NCBI GenBank assembly: GCA_938018155.1
Contig: CALIIG010000319.1
Coordinates: 1-9,771, forward strand
Origin: an uncultured Prevotella sp.
Lineage (GTDB): Bacteria; Bacteroidota; Bacteroidia; Bacteroidales; Bacteroidaceae
Reading direction: 5' to 3'
Length of the DNA stretch: 9,771 nucleotides
Shown: positions 1-5,398 of the stretch, in pieces
Position numbering within the stretch: the stretch's first letter is position 1
How the letters are laid out: every line of letters begins with the position of its first letter
Position numbers and translations under genes: made by a program
Notes under the pieces: model-generated
Seen by the model: the letters and a program-made list of their open reading frames with translations, nothing else
Database searches by the model: none
Told to the model about the DNA's origin: nothing

Positions 1-35
1 GCCGAACAACGAACATTACATCATAATGGAAGAAC

Positions 36-80
36 GGAAAAGGCGTAACGGCAATACCATACAGCCGTAACAGCCTTACC
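36..80. repeat. imperfect inverted repeat left of the leftward leader
   Basis: The two arms are GGCGTAACGGC at about 43-53 and GCCGTAACAGCC at about 64-75. They pair over about ten bases with one bulge and one mismatch around an eleven-base loop. The structure lies downstream of the leftward terminator-like hairpin at 107-131, so it may be part of the mRNA leader of a gene beyond the left edge. No protein can be supported in bases 1-110: on the minus strand I see only very short frames, such as a six-codon one starting near base 97. No function can be assigned. Confidence 0.35.
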
Positions 81-106
81 AAAAGCGCGTTTTCATTAAA
101 AGACAC

Positions 107-131
107 AAAAAAAGGGGCTCCGCCGAGTCCC
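107..131 (-). terminator. intrinsic-terminator-like hairpin in a leftward leader
   Basis: Read leftward, the arms GGGACTC and GAGCCCC enclose a GGCG loop, with one A:C mismatch in the stem, and are followed at once by seven T residues. That is the layout of a Rho-independent terminator on the minus strand. It lies only about 60 bases downstream of the leftward -7 box at 175-182. It would therefore end a very short transcript, as in an attenuator or a small RNA, instead of closing an ordinary gene. On the plus strand the hairpin is preceded by A residues and lacks a T run, so it is not a plus-strand terminator. Confidence 0.55.
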
Positions 132-174
132 AGTCTTTGTTAACCTTAAATCTAATACTATGAAAAACACGGTG

Positions 175-206
175 CAAAGATAATTATATATATACAACGA
201 AACAAC
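175..206 (-). promoter_or_regulatory. leftward Bacteroidota-type promoter
   Basis: On the minus strand TATCTTTG (175-182) matches the TAnnTTTG -7 consensus. GTTG (203-206) lies 20 bases upstream and matches three of four bases of the TTTG -33 element. Transcription would start near base 168 and run left. The transcript would pass through a U-rich segment and AGATTTAAGGTTAAC to the hairpin at 107-131. It is divergent from the greA promoter, and the gene served would lie left of the window. Confidence 0.5.
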
Positions 207-284
207 TGCCGCATCATGTTATTTGGGTATATATATTATTTATTGACATAAATCAACATACAATTGAAAATAAACATCAAAACA

Positions 285-316
285 TTTGCTTTATCAAATT
301 ATAATTCCTACCTTTG
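285..316 (+). promoter_or_regulatory. greA promoter (-33/-7)
   Basis: TTTG (285-288), a 20-base spacer and TACCTTTG (309-316) match exactly the primary sigma-factor consensus described for Bacteroidota (TTTG, 19-20 bases, TAnnTTTG). Transcription would begin near 320-325 and leave a 5' leader of about 110 bases before the greA ATG. This is the best promoter in the window. It also shows that the open frame upstream of codon 433 is not translated, because the -33 element lies at the very start of that frame. Confidence 0.8.
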
Positions 317-344
317 CACCGAAAGAAGACAATTTTCAGGATTC

Positions 345-386
345 AGAATTCCGATATTCATACGCGTGGATTTCGGAATTCTTTTT
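345..386 (+). terminator. attenuator-like hairpin in the greA leader
   Basis: AGAATTCCGA (345-354) and TCGGAATTCT (373-382) form a perfect ten-base stem. After one T:T mismatch the inner bases add about five more pairs, closing a TACGCG loop. The stem runs directly into TTTTT (382-386), then CATTTTG. This is the form of an intrinsic terminator, placed about 60 bases into the leader and about 50 bases before the greA start. Many greA transcripts may stop here, and the hairpin could set greA level. An operator role for the inverted repeat is an alternative. Confidence 0.55.
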
Positions 387-432
387 CATTTTGTCTGCGA
401 AAAACTACGATAACATATTAAATTATATCATT

Positions 433-900
433 ATGGCATACATGTCACAAGAAGGCTACGACAAGCTCGTGGCTGAAATTCACAGGCTTGAGGCCATTGA
501 ACGCCCCAAAGCGTCGGCCGCTATCGCCGAAGCTGCCGATAAAGGAGACTTGAGTGAGAACTCAGAATACGATGCAGCGAAGGAGGCTCAGGCCCATTTA
601 GAGGCAAAGATTGTTGAGCTGAAGCGAACCATGGCGCAGGCAAAGATTGTTGATACAAGCCGTTTATCGACCGAGGAAGTGCAAATTATGTCGACCGTTG
701 AGCTAACAAACCTCACTACTCACAAAAAGATGGTTTACACCATCGTAAGCGAAAACGAAGCCAATTTAAAGCAAGGCAAGATATCAATTAAGACTCCTAT
801 TGCGCAGGGACTGCTGAACAAGAAGGTGGGTGACACCGTAGAGATTCAGATTCCACGCGGCACGGTGAAGCTGAAAATTGACAAAATAAGCATTCAGTAA
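433..900 (+). CDS. greA: transcription elongation factor GreA
   Basis: GreA binds in the secondary channel of RNA polymerase and makes backtracked complexes cleave the nascent RNA, so that stalled polymerase can resume. The product is 155 residues, close to the usual 158. Residues 1-75 are the antiparallel coiled coil. The tip carries GDLSENSEY (38-46), in which Asp39 and Glu42 correspond to the acidic pair that positions the catalytic metal. Residues 80-155 are the FKBP-like C-terminal domain, ending in the typical GDTVEIQIPRG segment. I chose ATG 433 because the frame upstream overlaps the promoter; ATG 442 is a possible alternative. The gene is followed after 28 bases by the HIT gene, probably in one operon, and is preceded by an attenuator-like hairpin. 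Confidence 0.95.
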   Translation: MAYMSQEGYDKLVAEIHRLEAIERPKASAAIAEAADKGDLSENSEYDAAKEAQAHLEAKIVELKRTMAQAKIVDTSRLSTEEVQIMSTVELTNLTTHKKMVYTIVSENEANLKQGKISIKTPIAQGLLNKKVGDTVEIQIPRGTVKLKIDKISIQ

Positions 901-928
901 ATCGTAAAGACGAAAGGATATTTGGCTT

Positions 929-1336
929 ATGACACTGTTTAGCAAGATAGCAGCCGGTGAAATTCCGAGCTATATGTGTGCTGAAGACGATAAATTTTAT
1001 GCGTTTTTAGACATCAATCCCGTTACGAAAGGCCACACATTGGTGATTCCCCGCAAAGAGATTGATTATATATTTGACATGAACGATGACGACCTGGCAC
1101 AGTTTGAGCTGTTTGCCAAAAAGGTAGCCATGGCTATTCGTGCGGCTTTTCCGTGCAAAAAGGTGGCGCAGGTGGTGCTGGGTTTGGAGGTGAACCACGC
1201 GCATATTCACCTTTTACCCATCAACACTGAGGCTGATGTCGACTTCCATAAGCACATTAAGCTCCCGGAAGATGAGATGAAAGCCACGGCCGAAAAGATT
1301 TACAGCGAATTTAAAAAGATAAGAAACTTAGAATAA
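929..1336 (+). CDS. HIT-family (histidine triad) nucleotide hydrolase
   Basis: This is a 135-residue HIT-domain protein. The family hydrolyses or transfers nucleoside monophosphates from substrates such as nucleoside phosphoramidates (HinT branch) or dinucleoside polyphosphates (Fhit branch). The triad is visible as HAHIHLL at 90-96, with His90, His92 and His94 in the H-x-H-x-H-x-x pattern; a middle His is expected to be the nucleophile. The N-terminal SKIAAGEIPSY and the DINPVTKGHTLVIPR segment at 28-42 are also typical. The short length and lack of extra domains favour the HinT-like group, but the real substrate is unknown. It probably shares the greA transcript. AAGGA at about 914-918 is a weak ribosome-binding candidate. 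A hairpin at 1371-1400 may end the transcript. Confidence 0.92.
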   Translation: MTLFSKIAAGEIPSYMCAEDDKFYAFLDINPVTKGHTLVIPRKEIDYIFDMNDDDLAQFELFAKKVAMAIRAAFPCKKVAQVVLGLEVNHAHIHLLPINTEADVDFHKHIKLPEDEMKATAEKIYSEFKKIRNLE

Positions 1337-1370
1337 ACAGCCCGCAAAACCATGTCGGGAAAACTTTAAT

Positions 1371-1400
1371 CGTGTTTTATGCACGGCATAAAACCGTTTT
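1371..1400 (+). terminator. probable terminator of the greA-HIT transcript
   Basis: GTTTTATGC (1374-1382) and GCATAAAAC (1386-1394) pair perfectly around an ACG loop. Two further pairs form across a bulged T. TTTT follows at 1397-1400. The stem is AT-rich and the T run is short, so it may be only partly efficient. It lies about 35 bases after the HIT stop codon. Confidence 0.45.
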
Positions 1401-1410
1401 AGAATAAATG

Positions 1411-1452
1411 AAAAGGCAAGTCCCCTGCTCCACGATGCGAGCAGGGGACTTG
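1411..1452 (-). terminator. strong terminator of the leftward guanylyltransferase gene
   Basis: CAAGTCCCCTGCTC (1417-1430) and GAGCAGGGGACTTG (1439-1452) are a perfect 14-base inverted repeat with an eight-base loop. Read leftward, the stem is followed by CC, TTTT and CATTT. It begins about ten bases after the manC stop codon. This is a clear intrinsic terminator on the minus strand. It also insulates manC from the converging greA-HIT transcript. Confidence 0.8.
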
Positions 1453-1461
1453 TGCCATATA

Positions 1462-2544
1462 TCAGCTAAAAGCCTCGCCTTTCTTAAGCTGAACCTCGTT
1501 AACATACTTCCTGATAAGTGCCGACGAATCTTCCTTCCTGCATATCAGCAGCACGTTTCCCTCCTCGGCCACGATATATCCTTCCAGTCCGTTGATGACA
1601 GCAAGGCGTCCACGCGGAATTTTTATTACATTGTTATGGCTGTCTTCCATCATAACATCCGAATCGATTACGACGTTATCATCGGTGCTTTTGGGCAGAG
1701 CCTCGTATATTCCGTGCCACGTTCCGAGGTCGGCCCAACCGAAATCGCACTTCATTACGCAGGTAATGCCCGTCTTTTCAAGCACTCCTGATTCGATGGA
1801 AAGGTTGGGATAAACAGGGAAATGCTTGCGTATGAAAAGCTCTTCCTGACCTGGCGACATGGTTTCCGTTTCAATATCGAAGCGGCTTAACACGTCGGGG
1901 AGGAACTTTGAAAAGCATTCACGCAAATAGGATACGTTGCTAAGGAAAAGCCCCGTGTTCCAAACAAACTCGCCACTATCCACAAACATGCGGGCAAATT
2001 CGCGGTCGGGCTTTTCGGTAAACGTTTTTACCTTGTAAATATTACCGCAAACATGGCTGCTGATTTGGATGTAACCGTAGCCCGGTTCTGCACGGGTAGG
2101 CATCACGCCCATGGTGAGAAAGTAGTTGTTTTGCTGCACAAAGGCCAGGCCGTCGAGCACGTTTTTGCGAAAGGCATCGTCGTTAATAATCATCTGATCG
2201 GTAGGAACGGCAATGAGAGCAGCCTGCGAATCGAACATTGAAATGCGGTGGGCTCCCCACGCTATGCCCGGTGCCGTTCCGCGACATACGGGTTCGGCCA
2301 TAATATGATCGTCGGGAACGTCGGGCAACTGTTCCTTAACAATATCAATATAATTTACATTTGTATTGATAAAAATATGCTCTTCGGGCATAATTGCAGC
2401 CATACGGTCATAGGCTTGCTGCAACTGTGTACGGCCCGTTCCAAAGAAATCGACAAATTGTTTGGGGAAATTCTCCCGGCTGCAAGGCCACAAACGGCGG
2501 CCCTTTCCACCGGCAAGGATAAGGCAATAGTTGTGATTGGTCAT
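1462..2544 (-). CDS. manC: mannose-1-phosphate guanylyltransferase
   Basis: The enzyme makes GDP-mannose from mannose 1-phosphate and GTP, a cytosolic step that feeds glycan, capsule and GDP-fucose synthesis. The 360-residue product is a single nucleotidyltransferase domain with no C-terminal isomerase half. Visible motifs are the nucleotide-binding LAGGKGRRLWP (10-20) followed by PKQF (27-30), EPVCRGTAPGIAWGA (84-98), VPTDQ (113-117), PGYGYIQ (154-160), FTEKPD (175-180), FVWNTGLF (193-200) and FGWADLGTW (268-276). I chose ATG 2544 because it leaves the usual short lead to the nucleotide-binding loop; ATG 2553 would add three residues. An upstream TTG extension to 2604 is unlikely. No sugar-pathway genes are adjacent, so its end product cannot be told from context. 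It is transcribed divergently from the pyridoxamine kinase gene. Confidence 0.93.
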   Translation of the reverse strand: MTNHNYCLILAGGKGRRLWPCSRENFPKQFVDFFGTGRTQLQQAYDRMAAIMPEEHIFINTNVNYIDIVKEQLPDVPDDHIMAEPVCRGTAPGIAWGAHRISMFDSQAALIAVPTDQMIINDDAFRKNVLDGLAFVQQNNYFLTMGVMPTRAEPGYGYIQISSHVCGNIYKVKTFTEKPDREFARMFVDSGEFVWNTGLFLSNVSYLRECFSKFLPDVLSRFDIETETMSPGQEELFIRKHFPVYPNLSIESGVLEKTGITCVMKCDFGWADLGTWHGIYEALPKSTDDNVVIDSDVMMEDSHNNVIKIPRGRLAVINGLEGYIVAEEGNVLLICRKEDSSALIRKYVNEVQLKKGEAFS

Positions 2545-2559
2545 AAGATTCATATTAGT

Positions 2560-2578
2560 TTGGGTTATATGTACCCAA
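2560..2578. repeat. small inverted repeat before the manC start
   Basis: TTGGGT (2560-2565) and ACCCAA (2573-2578) are perfect arms around a seven-base spacer, 15 bases upstream of the manC start. It could be a leader hairpin or an operator in the divergent manC/pyridoxamine kinase region. I saw no convincing -33/-7 pair for manC; TTTCTTTG on the minus strand (2583-2590) is one mismatch from the -7 consensus. Confidence 0.3.
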
Positions 2579-2687
2579 TATACAAAGAAAAAACGGCCTG
2601 ACAACGGTTTTAGTACCTTATTTGTTCATTTTTTAAATACAACAACGTTTTTTGAACTTTTCGCTGTCGTGCTTACTTCTTTTTTGC

Positions 2688-2695
2688 TACCTTTG
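2688..2695 (+). promoter_or_regulatory. -7 element of the pyridoxamine kinase promoter
   Basis: TACCTTTG matches TAnnTTTG exactly and is identical to the greA -7 box. No good TTTG lies at the 19-20 base spacing, so the -33 element is weak or absent. The expected start of transcription falls near 2700, which would leave a leader of only about 15 bases. Confidence 0.55.
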
Positions 2696-2699
2696 TAAC

Positions 2700-2713
2700 A
2701 ATTTACGTAAATT
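2700..2713. promoter_or_regulatory. 14-bp perfect palindrome at the transcription start (possible operator)
   Basis: AATTTACGTAAATT is its own reverse complement. It lies between the -7 box (2688-2695) and the ATG at 2715, over the expected transcription start. A dimeric regulator bound there would block initiation. The regulator is unknown, and AT-rich palindromes of this length can arise by chance. Confidence 0.4.
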
Positions 2714-2714
2714 T

Positions 2715-3533
2715 ATGAAGACAAAACAAATTCTGCTCATCAACGATATGGCTGGTTACGGCAAGGTTGCCACGGCTGCCATGCTGCCCATTCTGTCGTA
2801 TATGGGTCACCCTACCTACAATCTTCCAACGGCATTGGTGTCGAATACGCTCGACTATGGGAAGTTTAGCATTCTCGATACCACCGATTATATTAAAGGT
2901 GTATTTCCTGTTTGGAAGGAGCTTGGCTTTAAATTCGATGCCATTTCTACGGGTTTTATCGTTTCAGAACATCAGGCAGCCATCGTTTCGGCATATTGCA
3001 GGGAACAGGAAAAAAGCGGAACCACCATCTTTGTAGACCCTATTATGGGTGACGAAGGGAAATTATATAACGGTGTTACGCCCACAACCATCAACAGTAT
3101 GCGGGAGATGGTGAGCGTGGCTGACCTTACATTTCCCAACTATACCGAGGCATGTTATCTTACCGATACGGCGTACAGGGACGGCGGTGTAAGCCTTGAC
3201 GAAGCGCGGAATTTGCTTGATGAGCTGCGGAAGACAGGGGCAAAATCGGTTCTTATCACCTCAATTCGCGTGGACGGACAGCACAGCGTCGTGGGCTTTA
3301 ACCATATAACGGGCAAGTATTTTGAGCTTCCCTATACCGAAATACCCGTACATTTCCCGGGCACAGGGGACATTTTCTCGGCCGTTCTCATAGGTCATCT
3401 GCTCGATAATGAGCCTCTGAGCAAGGCCACAAGGCAGGCAATGGACGTGGTTTACCGTTTTATCGACCTCAATAAAGGCAATATTGACAAGAACCGTGGG
3501 ATACCCATTGAGAACTATCTCAACCTTATTTAA
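2715..3533 (+). CDS. pyridoxamine/pyridoxal kinase (PdxK/PdxY-like)
   Basis: This is a 272-residue ribokinase-superfamily protein of the pyridoxal kinase type. It phosphorylates pyridoxal, pyridoxamine or pyridoxine with ATP in vitamin B6 salvage. The order of motifs fits the family: an N-terminal strand with INDMAGYGK (9-17), the VDPIMGDEGKLY segment (107-118), PNYTEA (141-146), SVLITS (178-183), and the anion-hole motif PGTGDIFSAVL (215-225) in which Asp219 is the expected catalytic base. ATG 2715 is chosen because it follows the -7 box and palindrome closely; the open frame further upstream starts with TTG and lies in the promoter. Preference among the B6 vitamers, and the PdxK versus PdxY label, cannot be settled from sequence alone. 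The downstream transporter gene may be read through the repeat array, since no terminator is visible between them. Confidence 0.9.
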   Translation: MKTKQILLINDMAGYGKVATAAMLPILSYMGHPTYNLPTALVSNTLDYGKFSILDTTDYIKGVFPVWKELGFKFDAISTGFIVSEHQAAIVSAYCREQEKSGTTIFVDPIMGDEGKLYNGVTPTTINSMREMVSVADLTFPNYTEACYLTDTAYRDGGVSLDEARNLLDELRKTGAKSVLITSIRVDGQHSVVGFNHITGKYFELPYTEIPVHFPGTGDIFSAVLIGHLLDNEPLSKATRQAMDVVYRFIDLNKGNIDKNRGIPIENYLNLI

Positions 3534-3537
3534 TATG

Positions 3538-3735
3538 CTTCAGAGAACGTTTTTCCGTTCTTTAGGGAACGATATAATCCGCTTCAGGGAGCAATTTAAT
3601 TTTCTCCAAGGAGCAAATTTATTTTCTTCAGGGAGCAAATTTGTTTCCTTCAAGGAGTAATTTAATTTCCTCCAAGGAGTAATTTGATATACTTCAGAAA
3701 ATAACTTAATATACTTCAGGGAACAGGGCAAAATG
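3538..3735. repeat. array of nine 22-bp tandem repeats ending on a start codon
   Basis: Nine units of exactly 22 bases start at 3538, 3560, 3582, 3604, 3626, 3648, 3670, 3692 and 3714. Each begins CTTCAGGGAG or a close variant (CTCCAAGGAG in two units). Most then continue into an AT-rich half such as CAATTTAATTTT. The inner units (3582-3691) are most alike and the outer ones are more worn. The array fills nearly the whole gap between the pyridoxamine kinase stop and the transporter. The last three bases of the ninth unit are the transporter's ATG. Many units contain AGGAG or GGGAG, which resemble ribosome-binding cores. There are no unique spacers, so this is not a CRISPR array. Confidence 0.9.
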
Positions 3736-5394
3736 AATTGGCTTGACAATCTATTCACTATACACTCATCCGTACAGGCGGTTGTTGTGCTTTCATCCAT
3801 CGTTGCACTCGGTCTGGCACTGGGAAAAATACGTGTAATGGGTATCTCTCTGGGCGTAGCGTTCGTGTTTTTTGCCGGTATTATGGCAGGAAACTTCGGT
3901 TTTAGTATCGACCCTGTGACGCTCGACTACATGGAAGACTTCGGTTTGGCTCTGTTTGTATACTGTTTAGGGCTTCACGTTGGGCCGAATTTCTTCGGCT
4001 CTCTGCGCCATGAGGGAATGGCATTTAACCTTTGGAGCTTTGCCATTATTGCGTTCGGCACCGTCCTTTCTCTTGTTTTAATACCGCTTACAGGCATTAG
4101 TTTGCCCGACATGGTAGGCATTTTATGTGGTGCTACCACCAATACGCCCGCCCTCGGAGCCGCTACACAGGCCCTGAATCACATGGGATTGCCGAGCGGC
4201 AGCGTTGCTCTGGCTACGGCTGTAACCTATCCTTTGGGTGTGGTTGGCGTTATTTTGGCCATGGTTTTCATAAGAAAGCTGTTTGTCAAACCTCACCATT
4301 TGGAAACGTCAACGCTTAATGAGTCGGACCATACTTACATCGTTCAATTGAAAGTAGTCAATCCTGCCATTGCCGGTAAGAAGATAGAGCAAGTAGCTAA
4401 CATGACACACATGAAGTTTATCATATCCAGAATATGGCGGGGAACGCAAGTAATTGTACCACTTGCCAACACCGTTATCGAGCGAAATGATTCACTTCTT
4501 GTTGTAACGACGAAAGAAGACGAGGAGGCTTTGGAGCTTCTTTTCGGGCAAAAAGTGGAGAAAGACTGGAACAAACAGGACGTAGACTGGAACCATATCG
4601 ATTCTAAGGTTGAGAGTCGCACATGTATTATCACAAGGAAAGAGCTTAACGGCAAGAGGCTTGGCAACCTGCACCTGCGCGTTGCATACGGTATAAACGT
4701 AAGCCGTGTGCTGCGAGGCGACGTTAAATTGCTTGCCAGCGACGATCTCCGGCTTCAATATGGTGACCGCCTTACGGTGGTAGGCGAACACGAAGACGTC
4801 AATAACGCCGAGCATTTCCTCGGCAATTCAGTCAAGACGCTTGAAGAGCCCAACATCGGCAGCATCTTTCTCGGTCTGGTTTTAGGTCTTGCTATCGGAA
4901 CCATTCCTATTTCCTTGCCCGGCATGGATTCACCAATCCGCCTCGGAATAGCGGGCGGCCCTATCATCATGGGCATTATAGTTGGAGCTCTTGGGCCGCG
5001 AATGCACTTTATCAGCTACACTACTCGTTCGGTCAATCTGATGTTACGCAAGTTAGGTCTTGCCCTTTATCTCGGCTGTTTAGGCTTGGGAGCCGGCAAG
5101 AATTTTCTGTCAACGATTATCCGTCCCGAAGGAATCGAATGGGTTGGCATAGGTTTTCTCATCACCGTTGTGCCGGTTATCATCATCGGAATCATCGCCT
5201 TGAAGACCAATAAATATGATTTTGGCACCATCTGTGGCATTATGTGCGGAAGCATGGCCAACTCAATGGCACTCGATTATGCCAGTGATACGCTGAAAGA
5301 TGATACGGCAAGCATCAGCTATGCCACCACATACCCGTTGGGAGTATTCATCAGAATAGTTATCGCACAGGTGTTGATTATGTTCCTTGCCTGA
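3733..5394 (+). CDS. AspT/YidE-type membrane transporter with two RCK_C (TrkA_C) domains
   Basis: The 553-residue product has the layout of the aspartate:alanine exchanger family. Hydrophobic segments at about 14-182 come first, then two cytosolic RCK_C-like domains (about 200-275 and 290-365), then hydrophobic segments at about 374-553. The two membrane halves are internal duplicates. GLALFVYCLGLHVG (71-84) matches GLALYLGCLGLGAG (442-455), CGATTNTPALG (132-142) matches CGSMANSMALD (505-515), and TYPLGV occurs at 165-170 and 533-538. The family exchanges small anions across the inner membrane, and AspT itself exchanges aspartate for alanine; the substrate here is unknown. The paired RCK_C domains suggest gating by a ligand. 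ATG 3733 is the only reasonable start, since an in-frame TGA lies at 3685. The 22-bp array directly precedes it. The next gene converges with only 4 bases between stop codons. Confidence 0.9.
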   Translation: MNWLDNLFTIHSSVQAVVVLSSIVALGLALGKIRVMGISLGVAFVFFAGIMAGNFGFSIDPVTLDYMEDFGLALFVYCLGLHVGPNFFGSLRHEGMAFNLWSFAIIAFGTVLSLVLIPLTGISLPDMVGILCGATTNTPALGAATQALNHMGLPSGSVALATAVTYPLGVVGVILAMVFIRKLFVKPHHLETSTLNESDHTYIVQLKVVNPAIAGKKIEQVANMTHMKFIISRIWRGTQVIVPLANTVIERNDSLLVVTTKEDEEALELLFGQKVEKDWNKQDVDWNHIDSKVESRTCIITRKELNGKRLGNLHLRVAYGINVSRVLRGDVKLLASDDLRLQYGDRLTVVGEHEDVNNAEHFLGNSVKTLEEPNIGSIFLGLVLGLAIGTIPISLPGMDSPIRLGIAGGPIIMGIIVGALGPRMHFISYTTRSVNLMLRKLGLALYLGCLGLGAGKNFLSTIIRPEGIEWVGIGFLITVVPVIIIGIIALKTNKYDFGTICGIMCGSMANSMALDYASDTLKDDTASISYATTYPLGVFIRIVIAQVLIMFLA

Positions 5395-5398
5395 ATAA

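Noticed and set aside
286..432. N-terminal extension of GreA from TTG 286
   Set aside because: The extension overlaps the -33 and -7 promoter boxes and the leader hairpin, and GreA proteins begin near residue 1 of the 433 start.
3538..3735. CRISPR array
   Set aside because: The units are contiguous, with no unique spacers, and no cas genes are nearby.
3540..3800. Minus-strand frame of 86 codons open through the whole 22-bp array, with a 22-residue protein repeat
   Set aside because: The periodicity is a direct result of three 22-bp units equalling 66 bases. The frame overlaps the promoter-proximal end of the transporter gene, resembles no family I know, and has no visible promoter.
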